A stretch of DNA of 64,000 nt, taken from NCBI RefSeq assembly GCF_000245815.1, contig NZ_JH601103.1:441976-505975 (forward strand). The letters run 5' to 3'. Shown piece after piece: positions 9,428 to 17,361 of the stretch. Numbering within the stretch: the first letter of the stretch is position 1; the number at the start of each line of letters is the position of its first letter. The position numbers and the translations under genes were made by a program. Origin of the DNA: Dolosigranulum pigrum ATCC 51524 (lineage in GTDB: Bacteria > Bacillota > Bacilli > Lactobacillales > Carnobacteriaceae_A). The notes beneath the pieces were generated by a model. That model saw nothing but the letters and a program-made list of their open reading frames with translations. It had not been told where the DNA came from and made no database searches.

Positions 9428-9495
9428 CCTGTTCAAGGACTCAAATCCACCGATTCACGAAACATACCAGCTGTTTGTTAAATACCTGGTATAGT
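9428..9495 (+). promoter_or_regulatory. Orphan LytTR-type promoter (site A)
   Basis: The boxes are CCTGTTCAAG (9428-9437) and CCGATTCACG (9450-9459), 22 bp apart, then 30 bases to TATAGT (9490-9495). The layout matches the other seven sites in the island. It points right, but the only gene ahead is the 3' end of the permease on the opposite strand. The sequence after the -10 (GAAGAAATGCTTCTTC) is shared with the site at 20563. It is probably left from a lost gene, or it produces an antisense RNA. Confidence 0.7.
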
Positions 9496-9566
9496 GGATA
9501 TAGTAACGAAGAAATGCTTCTTCATGATACATATATTATTTGTGTAGCACTTTACGGATAAATCAC

Positions 9567-11231
9567 TTAATTTCTATAATAAAATCCAAATTTATAAACC
9601 CATAAAATAAATATACTCTGAACAGTAAACAATGCTATATTTCCATAAACCACATTACTTGCTATAAACATAATCAATATTATTCCTAATGAAATAATGA
9701 TCATACCAGCTAACTGCCCAAAACAACCTATACCCATCAACGAAGATCTTATTTTTTTAGAGAATGGACTATTTTTTAGAAAGACATCCATTAAAAAATA
9801 CAAGACCATACCATTGTACAAGAATCCATTCATTAAAATAATAATAGGCATCGTACCTAAAGCTAGTATATATAACATTGAGGCTATTGTATACATGGGG
9901 AGTAATAGTTTAGTCAGTATAACTTTATAAGCTGCTCTGTACTGAACAGAATTCTGATTATTAGGCACAAATTCTTTCAGCCAAAATGCTTTATAGCTTG
10001 TTGAGAATTGAATCAAATGAATAACGGCGGGTAAAGCAAATGTAGTCGTATAAAGTATGAAAAATAAGCTACTGGGGGTATTTTCTAGTATAAATGATCT
10101 TCGTTCACTAGAAATATATACTGGGACTAATACGGCAATCGGAACAATCAATCCCTGAACTAAATTTGGGTATATTTTTGTTTTTAAAACTGTATCACGA
10201 CTGAGTAATTTCCAATATAGATTAAAATATGGACGTTCTATGCTACTCGCTCTACTTAATATTCTACCTAATTTCATTAATAATGACTGGTGAACAGTCG
10301 TATTTTGTCGACTATTTTTTAATAACAAATTTTGTTGAATAACATAGGCTTTTTTGCTATAGAGTACAAAACTCACTATTAAACTAATTATTAGTAACAA
10401 TGTAAATAGTGTGCTCTCCACTGTGAAGCCATTAATTATTCCTTGAAATGGCGCAGCAAACCACATCGGAAATATTAAAAATTGCCACCAAACTAAATTT
10501 ATCTCGAATGAATTCCCTATGTCGGTAAGATACTCAATTGACTCTCTAAGAATTGTTCCTGATAAAATGGCAACTCCAGCTACTATTACTTGACTAGATA
10601 GTAATACTTTTTGTAAATATTGCTCGCCTACTGTATTTATTATTATTAAAAACACTAAATTTATTATTAATAATACACAAATACCTGCAATAATAATGCC
10701 AAGAGCAAACAAAAGTGCTATTAAGGAGGAATACATATATCCTACACGAACGATACTAGGTGCCCCTAGGGAAATACTTAGTAATAGTACATATAGCCCT
10801 ATGTGCGTAAATTTCGCTACAATGGCAGTTTGGTTTGTTACTGGTTGTGCATTAATTAAAGTTTGCTCAGGTTGTTTTAACAATACATCGGAAAAATATG
10901 TAATTAAAATAAAAAACATAAGCCCCATAAACATTGTAAAAAATATACTAAACTGCTGAAATACTGTATCAAAGTGAAATAAATCATATAGTAATATGAT
11001 TCCTAATGTAGCAAAAATCAAAATTAACCAAATTAGCTGGTTGTTATTTTTGTCTCGCATACCAGGCATCTTGTCTTTTCGCTCATCTAATATCATATTC
11101 AAATGTACGATTGCAAAGACTTGATCAGGATTAACGCCCATCATTCTGTAAACAGGAAATAGCCATTTTACCAACACCATATAGGCGGGATAACGTCTAT
11201 CCGCATGATTTAAAAACTTCCCTTTACCCAT
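9567..11231 (-). CDS. Large ABC transporter permease subunit, bacteriocin immunity/export type
   Basis: A 554-residue integral membrane protein with about 12 to 14 hydrophobic segments and a basic, soluble N-terminus (MGKGKFLNHADRRYPAY). The start overlaps the end of the ATPase gene by eight bases and has GAAGGTGGGG upstream. It pairs with that ATPase as an export or self-protection ABC system. The operon is headed by a site of the island's quorum-sensing type, so a role in bacteriocin immunity or release is likely. I do not recognise a named family; large permeases of this kind occur with leaderless bacteriocins and in the Ecs system. Confidence 0.65.
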   Translation of the reverse strand: MGKGKFLNHADRRYPAYMVLVKWLFPVYRMMGVNPDQVFAIVHLNMILDERKDKMPGMRDKNNNQLIWLILIFATLGIILLYDLFHFDTVFQQFSIFFTMFMGLMFFILITYFSDVLLKQPEQTLINAQPVTNQTAIVAKFTHIGLYVLLLSISLGAPSIVRVGYMYSSLIALLFALGIIIAGICVLLIINLVFLIIINTVGEQYLQKVLLSSQVIVAGVAILSGTILRESIEYLTDIGNSFEINLVWWQFLIFPMWFAAPFQGIINGFTVESTLFTLLLIISLIVSFVLYSKKAYVIQQNLLLKNSRQNTTVHQSLLMKLGRILSRASSIERPYFNLYWKLLSRDTVLKTKIYPNLVQGLIVPIAVLVPVYISSERRSFILENTPSSLFFILYTTTFALPAVIHLIQFSTSYKAFWLKEFVPNNQNSVQYRAAYKVILTKLLLPMYTIASMLYILALGTMPIIILMNGFLYNGMVLYFLMDVFLKNSPFSKKIRSSLMGIGCFGQLAGMIIISLGIILIMFIASNVVYGNIALFTVQSIFILWVYKFGFYYRN

Positions 11232-12027
11232 TAACTGCCCCACCTTCTTCGTACAAGATCTCTATAAATTTCTGTGCTAGTTCCTCACGTTTATCAAATC
11301 CAGTTACGTGATTAAATAGTTTTTCCAAATTATAGTCTGAGCTATCTTTAAGATCTTCAAATGCAGCATCTATTTTTATATGGCCATTATCTAATAAAAT
11401 AATTCGGTCACTTAACTTTTCAACTGTGTCCATAATATGAGAAGAATAAAAAATAGATTTTCCTTTATCTCTCAACCCGTTTAATACAGCTTTAATAACT
11501 TGAATGCTACTTGCATCTAAACCATTAAGCGGTTCATCCCAAAATAAGATATCAGGATTATGTAATAAACTAGCGACAATACTGACTTTTTGTCGCATTC
11601 CTTTAGAATATGATGCGATTCGACTTTGAAATTGTTCGTCATCAATATTCAGTAATAATAATAATTTGCTACTGCGATCTACTGCTGTCCGTACGTTAAG
11701 CCCATGTAAATCTGCCAAAAATTCAAAATATTCTTTTGCAGATAATTCATCAAATAAAGCAATATTCTCTGGGAGATAGCCAATGCGCTTTTTATAGAGC
11801 ACATCATCTGTATTTATTTCTTCACCAAATACACGCACTGATCCTTCATCAGCCGATAGTAAGCCCAAAATAATTTTTATAGTAGTACTTTTTCCGGCTC
11901 CATTTGATCCAACATAACCAATAACTTCACCGGGATAGACAGCTAACGTAATGTCATCTAATACGACAACTCCATCAAATGATTTACGTATATTTTTCAA
12001 CTCTAGAATAGGGTGTTGTTTATTCAT
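11224..12027 (-). CDS. ABC transporter ATP-binding protein
   Basis: A 267-residue ATPase subunit with Walker A GYVGSNGAGKST, signature YSKGMRQKVSI and Walker B ILFWDEPLNGLD. It partners the 554-residue permease, which follows with an eight-base overlap. The ATG at 12027 has GAAGGG nine bases upstream, whereas the TTG three bases earlier fits less well. A LytTR-type promoter lies at 12175-12242, pointing at this gene. The relation of this side to the mirror copy suggests that this operon occupies the place held by the bacteriocin operon on the right. Confidence 0.85.
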   Translation of the reverse strand: MNKQHPILELKNIRKSFDGVVVLDDITLAVYPGEVIGYVGSNGAGKSTTIKIILGLLSADEGSVRVFGEEINTDDVLYKKRIGYLPENIALFDELSAKEYFEFLADLHGLNVRTAVDRSSKLLLLLNIDDEQFQSRIASYSKGMRQKVSIVASLLHNPDILFWDEPLNGLDASSIQVIKAVLNGLRDKGKSIFYSSHIMDTVEKLSDRIILLDNGHIKIDAAFEDLKDSSDYNLEKLFNHVTGFDKREELAQKFIEILYEEGGAVNG

Positions 12028-12174
12028 CAATTATTCCCTTCTTAATTTAATACTTGACCAACTTCGTTTATAATTTAAATACTTACCCAGTATAGCATAT
12101 ACATTTTTTTATCAAAAAAGTATTTTACATTATTTGGTGTTATATTACTTATCTGACGTATCTTCCACATTACT

Positions 12175-12242
12175 AGTATAACAATAAAAAATTATAATCC
12201 TTCCATTTTTCGTGAATTGGTGGATTTGAGTCCCTAAACAGT
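12175..12242 (-). promoter_or_regulatory. LytTR-type promoter of the ABC operon (site B1)
   Basis: Read on the minus strand: ACTGTTTAGG (12233-12242), 22 bp to CCAATTCACG (12211-12220), 30 bases, then TATACT (12175-12180). The first box is degenerate. It directs the ABC operon that starts at 12027. Confidence 0.7.
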
Positions 12243-12260
12243 AAAATTAAATGTTGGTCC

Positions 12261-12329
12261 CCTGTTCAGAGAATGATGTTAGCCAATTCGCGGAGTTTTG
12301 GTGAATGAATAGATTGACTATGATATGAT
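12261..12329 (+). promoter_or_regulatory. LytTR-type promoter of pheromone 1 (site B2)
   Basis: CCTGTTCAGA (12261-12270) and CCAATTCGCG (12283-12292) are 22 bp apart, then 31 bases to TATGAT (12324-12329). It is divergent from site B1 and lies 31 bases before the pheromone ATG. It would give positive feedback of the signal on its own gene. Confidence 0.75.
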
Positions 12330-12359
12330 TTTATTGAATAATAGAGGGGAAGAGCTCTG

Positions 12360-12473
12360 ATGAAAAAATTAACAACCAAACAGTTGAAAAATATTTTAGG
12401 TGGACAGTATCATAGGAATAGTGACTCGTGGGTTAGACTAAGATGCTTGTTCAACCTAAGGAAAAATTGTTAA
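12360..12473 (+). CDS. Double-glycine peptide pheromone 1
   Basis: A 37-codon gene. The leader MKKLTTKQLKNILGG is a classic double-glycine leader, cut by a C39 peptidase-ABC transporter during export. The 22-residue mature part begins QYHRNSD, is basic, and ends in CLFNLRKNC, with two cysteines seven residues apart, so a disulfide ring is possible. An AGGGGA site lies about ten bases upstream. The histidine kinase gene starts 13 bases after the stop, as in other pheromone-receptor operons of ComD/BlpH type. The leader is nearly identical to that of the mirror-image peptide at 17362-17475, but the mature parts differ. Confidence 0.85.
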   Translation: MKKLTTKQLKNILGGQYHRNSDSWVRLRCLFNLRKNC

Positions 12474-12486
12474 AAATAGCGAAAGG

Positions 12487-13812
12487 GTGATTGTGATTTT
12501 AATTAATCCAGTGGTAGCTGTTATATTAGAAATAGGCTTGCATTATATTTTTATGACAATAGCTTTCATTTATCTGTTTAATATTGAGAAAAAATCTATT
12601 ATAAGATTATTTCTTTTGGGCACTCTATTTTGGCTTTTATCACTCTTTTTAAGTGATTATTTACGTATAGGTAACCTCTCAATGGTTCTATATGGAATAG
12701 CCATTTATCGTTATTTCTTAAATGATCGTGCGAATCGTAAGAGAGAGCTTATTCATATACTATTGTTTGTACTTATAAAAGGAAGTATTGAATTTTTAAC
12801 TGCTCTACCAATTAATTTATTTGCGTTAGGCCATCTGCATAGTCATGTCGTCGTATTTCTATTAGCATCGATAGTTGATGTTGGTCTCTCAGTAACTGTA
12901 TACAAGCAAGTAATTAAATATTTTAAAAATATTACCTTATCACCCTATGAAACAGACATCCTTAGACACGTACTATTAGGATACAATTTAGCACTAGTTT
13001 TTTACTTTGGGTATATGAAGTATCAAGCGTTATATTTTGATCTGTTAGTATTCACAAGTGTTATTCTAGTAGGGAATGGGATTGTCGTAGGCTTGGTCTT
13101 GTTCTATGTATCGCGTTATTCCGAAACAAAAACACGAGAAGAAGCAATTAGTCAGCGGTTAGATTATATGGTGAAATATACGAATATTATTGAAGAGAAT
13201 CAACTAGAGCTTAAGCGGTTCAAGCATGATTATCAGAATCTGTTACTGAGCTTATCTATCTTAGCAGAATCAGGGGACTTAGATAAAATCAAACAAAAAA
13301 CAGCTTCCTTGAGACAATACTCTGCCCAACAATTATTGAAGGAATATACGCAATATAGTGATCTAGCGCGCGTACACCACACCCTCTTGAAGAGTATCTT
13401 GATTGCGAAGTTAACGGAACTTCATCATATGAATATTGTGTTCCGATTTGTCTGCCTTGAACCGGTCAAATCGTTGAATATCGCTGACTTCGACTTAATC
13501 CGGATGGTAGGCATTCTGATCGATAATGCGCGCGAGCATGTGAAGGACATGGAGGACGGTATGATCGCTGTATCTGTCCATAAGACGACTCATGGAACCC
13601 ATATAAAAATCGAAAACACATATGCCAATCAAGTGACCTCAATTACGACACTCATGACGCCCGGATATTCATCTAAAGATGACCACTCAGGACTAGGACT
13701 ATCGAATGTTGAAAAAATAAAAAACAAATATGATCATGTATTCCTTAATTATCACATTGATGACAAATTCGAAGTCACTCTGATTATAATGAATGAGGAA
13801 GGAGAGTACTAG
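12487..13812 (+). CDS. Pheromone receptor histidine kinase 1 (AgrC/ComD type)
   Basis: A 441-residue sensor kinase. Residues 1 to about 205 carry six or seven membrane segments that form the pheromone sensor. The phosphorylated His is His247 in FKHDYQN. The GHKL ATPase part has the N-box GILIDNAREH and the G-box GLGLSNV. The start is a GTG; a second GTG at 12493 is better spaced from GGGTGA, so the true start may be two codons later. Its stop abuts the ATG of the response regulator. From about residue 167 on it is nearly identical to the kinase at 16008-17336, while the sensor part is only distantly similar. Confidence 0.92.
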   Translation: MIVILINPVVAVILEIGLHYIFMTIAFIYLFNIEKKSIIRLFLLGTLFWLLSLFLSDYLRIGNLSMVLYGIAIYRYFLNDRANRKRELIHILLFVLIKGSIEFLTALPINLFALGHLHSHVVVFLLASIVDVGLSVTVYKQVIKYFKNITLSPYETDILRHVLLGYNLALVFYFGYMKYQALYFDLLVFTSVILVGNGIVVGLVLFYVSRYSETKTREEAISQRLDYMVKYTNIIEENQLELKRFKHDYQNLLLSLSILAESGDLDKIKQKTASLRQYSAQQLLKEYTQYSDLARVHHTLLKSILIAKLTELHHMNIVFRFVCLEPVKSLNIADFDLIRMVGILIDNAREHVKDMEDGMIAVSVHKTTHGTHIKIENTYANQVTSITTLMTPGYSSKDDHSGLGLSNVEKIKNKYDHVFLNYHIDDKFEVTLIIMNEEGEY

Positions 13813-13959
13813 ATGCATTCTATTATTATTTGTGAAGATAACCAAGAGCAACTAGCCTATCTATCGATGCTCGTTCAGAATTATATCCAGTTTCATGAGA
13901 ATCAATTCAGGCTAGTCTATGAAGGAACCGATCCACAAACTACCTTAAATTATATCCAA
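12984..13959 (+). repeat. Inner arm (left) of the large inverted repeat
   Basis: These 976 bases cover the kinase C-terminal two thirds and the first 49 codons of the response regulator. The inverse copy is 15861-16836, also 976 bases, with no gap and scattered substitutions (roughly one per 20-30 bases by eye). The equal lengths show a recent or gene-converted duplication. Confidence 0.9.
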
Positions 13960-14550
13960 CAAGAAGCAATCAAAAAAGGACTCTACTTGATTGATATTAA
14001 TTTAGGAGCTGACATGACTGGGGTAGATCTGGCAGAAGCTATTCGTGATAGTGATATTCAGTCCAAAATTATCTTCATTACTAGTGAGGAAGACCAAGCA
14101 ACTAATATACTGAACCGTCATATTGAACCATTAGCCTATATTACGAAGAATGAAAGATTAGAGACTATGCAATCTAATCTACATCGTGCCCTAGATGATG
14201 CATACAGTCGCTTCAGTGAAACAACGGTTCAAACCAAAGATGTATTTTCATTTAATTTTGATACATTAACCTATCAATTCGATTTGGATGAAGTGATCAG
14301 TATTGAAGTTTCTGGCGATCACCGACTGACGCTAAAAACGATCACAGGACAGTATGATTTTTTTAACACATTGGCGCAGATCGAACAAGATTATCCCACA
14401 CTGCTTCGTATTGGACGGTCTGATATAATCAACCCCGTGAACATCAAGCACATCGATTATAAGCGGCGAAATGTGACAATGGTAAATGATGAACAGTTCA
14501 CAATCGCTGCCAGCCGGATAATACAATTGCGACAACTGTATAAATCATAA
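13813..14550 (+). CDS. Response regulator with LytTR DNA-binding domain (AgrA/ComE type)
   Basis: A 245-residue protein. The receiver domain spans residues 1-125, with acidic residues Glu8/Asp9 and the phosphorylated Asp61 in LYLIDINLGAD. The LytTR domain spans about residues 140-245, with the typical segment EVISIEVSGDHRLTLKT. LytTR regulators bind two direct repeats about 21-22 bp apart upstream of -10 boxes, which is exactly the layout repeated eight times in this island. It directly follows kinase 1. It is the only full-length regulator here, so kinase 2 probably also signals through it. Confidence 0.92.
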   Translation: MHSIIICEDNQEQLAYLSMLVQNYIQFHENQFRLVYEGTDPQTTLNYIQQEAIKKGLYLIDINLGADMTGVDLAEAIRDSDIQSKIIFITSEEDQATNILNRHIEPLAYITKNERLETMQSNLHRALDDAYSRFSETTVQTKDVFSFNFDTLTYQFDLDEVISIEVSGDHRLTLKTITGQYDFFNTLAQIEQDYPTLLRIGRSDIINPVNIKHIDYKRRNVTMVNDEQFTIAASRIIQLRQLYKS

Positions 14551-14551
14551 T

Positions 14552-14602
14552 AAAAAAGATATGATGCATGGACAACCAATAGATAGCATCATATCTTTTT
14601 TT
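14552..14602. terminator. Bidirectional terminator
   Basis: A stem of AAAAAAGATATGATGC and its complement with an 18-base loop. The A-run and T-run serve the response regulator operon on the plus strand and the CPBP protease gene on the minus strand. Confidence 0.9.
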
Positions 14603-14657
14603 GAGTTTATGGGAAAGTTGATTGCCATAATGTGTGGTATGTTCTTGCTTAAATTTT

Positions 14658-15368
14658 CTAATGGTATAACATATACCAACGATAAATAAGTGTGGTTGTA
14701 TTAAATAAGATATGAGCGATTATGACTGGGTAGATTGACTTTGTTTTTATCATAAGTAGGGAGTAGCCAAGGCCTGAGATAAGGTGTTGTGAGATAATGC
14801 CATTATGATGGCTGAACGAGAATATCAATGCAGATAAAATAACGGCAAGCCATGTGGGAGTATTCGCTTCAACTAGTTGCCCAAGAATACCCAATCGATA
14901 AATGAATTCCTCTAAAATAGGCCCAAGGAAGATAAAAAATAGGATTGATAAGCTGCCCAGATACACATTTTGTTCAAATGCAAATTCATCAAGCAGTGTT
15001 TTAGATATTTCGACACTGTTACTTCCAAAGATATAACCTTTTGCTAGTATGAATAAAAGAACAAGTATGAAAATTAGGACATAGCCACCTATACCATAAA
15101 CCCAATTCTTTTTTTGAAAGAGTGTATTATTCATATAGATCGGAGTGACCGACTTATTCCACCACTTTAGCAACCAAATTAAAAGTATGAATACAACTAT
15201 TGTATAGATATAACGACTTATGTACGCCGTATTATCTCCAACAAAAGCTGGGAAAATATCTCGGGGGATTTGTCCAACCGAAATAATGAGAGTAGCAATC
15301 ACAGAAAATATAATACCTAAAAATATAATTTTAACTGGACTACCTATTTTTTTGATAAAACTAGTCAT
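14658..15368 (-). CDS. CPBP family intramembrane protease (Abi)
   Basis: A 236-residue membrane protein with about seven membrane segments. It has the family motifs ILEEFIYRLG (Glu-Glu-x3-Arg), FSFSHHNG and HILFNTT. CPBP proteases occur in bacteriocin loci, such as streptococcal blp/pnc and lactobacillal pln, where they take part in self-protection. It starts after AAGGAG with eight bases spacing. A LytTR-type promoter (15407-15474) points at it, so it belongs to the quorum-sensing regulon. It lies in the centre of the large inverted repeat. Confidence 0.9.
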   Translation of the reverse strand: MTSFIKKIGSPVKIIFLGIIFSVIATLIISVGQIPRDIFPAFVGDNTAYISRYIYTIVVFILLIWLLKWWNKSVTPIYMNNTLFQKKNWVYGIGGYVLIFILVLLFILAKGYIFGSNSVEISKTLLDEFAFEQNVYLGSLSILFFIFLGPILEEFIYRLGILGQLVEANTPTWLAVILSALIFSFSHHNGIISQHLISGLGYSLLMIKTKSIYPVIIAHILFNTTTLIYRWYMLYH

Positions 15369-15406
15369 ATGTGTATCTCCTTAATAAGATTGTTATGAAT
15401 ATATTC

Positions 15407-15474
15407 ACTATACCAGATATTTAACAAATTATTGGAATATTTCGTGAATCGGTGGATTTGAGTCCGTGAACTGG
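15407..15474 (-). promoter_or_regulatory. LytTR-type promoter of the CPBP protease (site C)
   Basis: Minus strand: CCAGTTCACG (15465-15474), 22 bp to CCGATTCACG (15443-15452), 30 bases, TATAGT (15407-15412) with an extended -10 TGG. Confidence 0.78.
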
Positions 15475-15539
15475 GAAATACAGTGAATTTTTTCTATTCA
15501 GGAGTTCAATGATGTCCAAAAATAAGTAGGCTCATTTAA

Positions 15540-15848
15540 GTGCGCCTGGCATGGATGATAACTTGGTGATGAAAAACATTATGAACCTTTACAGTAGGAA
15601 TCGTTAGTTGGAAGCAAAGGTAGCCATAGTAAGGTGGAATCTGAGGGAAGTTAGAAGCAAACACCTACACTGACGAACAAATATTTCATAAGAAAGGCCG
15701 GACTGGAGTGGATAAGCTTGCTTAACAAAGTGGAGTCCAATACTGTACAAGATCCGTCAGGTAAATGAAATAGTGACATCGGTGATCAGTTTTTGAAGTG
15801 GAATGAATGTTGTGAATCGACGACTCACTCGATTGCTAGCCACTTTAC
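15540..15848 (+). mobile_element. Group II intron 5' fragment
   Basis: The stretch starts with GTGCGCCTGG, the GUGYG 5' end of group II introns. It continues with typical domain I sequence such as AAGGTGGAATCTGAGGG, CTGACGAACA, GGAGTCCAATACTG and CAGGTAAATG. No maturase gene and no domain V follow, so only about 310 bases of the 5' part remain. The fragment runs up to the point where the second response regulator copy is cut off, so intron insertion followed by deletion is the likely cause of that truncation. The rest of 15369-15539 holds site C and related promoter sequence. Confidence 0.72.
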
Positions 15849-16007
15849 CTACTTTTCCTTTTGGATATAATTTAAGGTAGCTTGTGGATCGGTGCCTTCA
15901 TAGGCTAGTCTGAATTGATTCTCATGAAACTGGATGTAATTCTGAACGAGCATCGATAGATAGGCTAGTTGCTCTTGGTCATCTTCACAAATAATAATAG
16001 AATGCAT
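15849..16007 (-). pseudogene. Truncated second copy of the response regulator
   Basis: Fifty-two codons (MHSIIICEDDQEQLAYLSML...) that match the intact regulator almost residue for residue up to NYIQ and then end KEK-stop. The phosphorylation site (Asp61) and the whole LytTR domain are missing. It abuts the kinase 2 stop exactly as in the intact module. If translated, it would be a partial receiver domain. Homology to the intact copy ends at 15861, next to the group II intron fragment. Confidence 0.9.
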
Positions 16008-16836
16008 CTAGTACTCTCCTTCCTCATTCATTATAATCAGAGTGACTTCGAATTTGTCGTCAATGTGATAATTAAGGAATACATGATCATATTTGTTTTT
16101 TATTTTTTCAACATTCGATAGTCCTAGTCCCGAGTGATTATCTTTAGATGAATATCCGGGCGTCATGAGTGTCGCAATTGAGGTCACTTGGTTGGCATAT
16201 GAATTTTCGATTTTTATATGGGTTCCACGAGTCGTCTTGTGGACAGATACAGCGATCATACCACCCTCCATATCCTTCACATGCTCGCGCGCATTATCGA
16301 TCAGTATGCCTACCATCCGGATTAAATCGAAGTCAGCGATATTCAACGATTCGACCGGTTCAGGGCAGACAAATCGGAACACAATGTTCATATGATGAAG
16401 TTCCGTTAACTTCGCAATCAAGATACTCTTCAAGAGGGTGTGGTGTACGTGCGCTAGATCACTATATTGCGTATACTCCTTCAATAATTGTTGGGCAGAA
16501 TATTGTCTCAAGGAAGCTGTTTTTTGTTTGATTTTATCTAAGTCCCCTGATTCTGCTAAGATAGATAAGCTCAGTAACATATTCTGATAATCATGCTTGA
16601 ACCGCTTAAGCTCAAGTTGATTCTCTTCAATAATATTCGTATACTTCACCATATAATCTAATCGCTTGCTAATTGCTTCTTCTCGTGTCTTCGTTTCGGA
16701 ATAACGCAATACATAGAACATGACCAAACCTACGACAATCCCATTCCCTACTAGAACAACACTTGTGAATACTAACAGATCAAGATATAACGCTTGATGC
16801 TTCATATACCCAAAGTAAAAAACTAGTGCTAAATTG
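15861..16836 (-). repeat. Inner arm (right) of the large inverted repeat
   Basis: This is the inverse copy of 12984-13959. The arms enclose about 1.9 kb holding the rest of the regulator, the CPBP gene and the intron fragment. Confidence 0.9.
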
Positions 16837-17336
16837 CATAGAAAAAGTAATCTCTCCATAATCAACAGATCTTCACGTGATAATACAATACGTACTAGAT
16901 ACGTTTTTATTTTTTGGTAAATTTTAAGTGTAACTAATATATTTAGTATACGAATTACCGAAAAAAATAGGATATGGTTTTGCAGTAATTCTGTCTCAAA
17001 TAGATTAATGGGCACATTGAGAATAAATTCAAAGATATCTTTAATTAAGATGAATAATAGCATATAAAATAATTGCTGACTTTTTTCTGACTTTCTTTCT
17101 AGAAAAAAATAGTAAATTACTAAACTATATAGAAAACGTGCTAACCCACCTAACCAAAAGTATTCTTCTAATGCTAAGGCAAATAACCAACAAAACATCA
17201 ACAATAATATAAGCATAGTGACTTTTAAATTTTTCTTGAATTTAAAGAGACTAAATAGACTAATTGTTAAGAGAATATAATCCAGTCCATAGCTTAGTAT
17301 AACTGCTACATTAGCATTAACTAAAATGATGATCAC
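16008..17336 (-). CDS. Pheromone receptor histidine kinase 2 (AgrC/ComD type)
   Basis: A 442-residue sensor kinase and the mirror image of kinase 1. Residues 1 to about 167 form a membrane sensor that is homologous but strongly diverged (MIIILVNANVAVILSYGLDY versus MIVILINPVVAVILEIGLHY). From there on it is nearly identical, with the same FKHDYQN phosphorylation motif and ATP-binding boxes. The first plausible start is GTG at 17336, directly after TAGGAAG. An excellent ribosome binding site (AAGGTGATC) overlaps the GTG itself, so initiation a few codons later at an unusual codon cannot be excluded. The pheromone 2 gene ends 25 bases upstream. Its own regulator is truncated, so it likely works through the regulator at 13813. 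Confidence 0.9.
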   Translation of the reverse strand: MIIILVNANVAVILSYGLDYILLTISLFSLFKFKKNLKVTMLILLLMFCWLFALALEEYFWLGGLARFLYSLVIYYFFLERKSEKSQQLFYMLLFILIKDIFEFILNVPINLFETELLQNHILFFSVIRILNILVTLKIYQKIKTYLVRIVLSREDLLIMERLLFLCNLALVFYFGYMKHQALYLDLLVFTSVVLVGNGIVVGLVMFYVLRYSETKTREEAISKRLDYMVKYTNIIEENQLELKRFKHDYQNMLLSLSILAESGDLDKIKQKTASLRQYSAQQLLKEYTQYSDLAHVHHTLLKSILIAKLTELHHMNIVFRFVCPEPVESLNIADFDLIRMVGILIDNAREHVKDMEGGMIAVSVHKTTRGTHIKIENSYANQVTSIATLMTPGYSSKDNHSGLGLSNVEKIKNKYDHVFLNYHIDDKFEVTLIIMNEEGEY

Positions 17337-17361
17337 CTTCCTACACTATTAACGTATTATT

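Larger units (their letters stand above)
9089..9566. other. Gene-poor gap at the island's left border
   Basis: It holds a minus-strand terminator (9223-9256) and an orphan quorum-sensing promoter (9428-9495). Short stretches here, such as CATAAGCGAACAATTCA near 9164 and the terminator region, recur near 20700 and 20885, so the two borders of the island share sequence. I see no gene that I can support. Confidence 0.6.
12174..12407 (+). repeat. Outer arm (left) of the large inverted repeat
   Basis: These 234 bases contain the divergent promoter region and the pheromone leader codons. They are matched in inverse orientation by 17428-17661, also 234 bases, with only scattered substitutions. Homology stops right after the leader codons (GGTGGACAG), exactly where the two peptides begin to differ. 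Confidence 0.9.
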
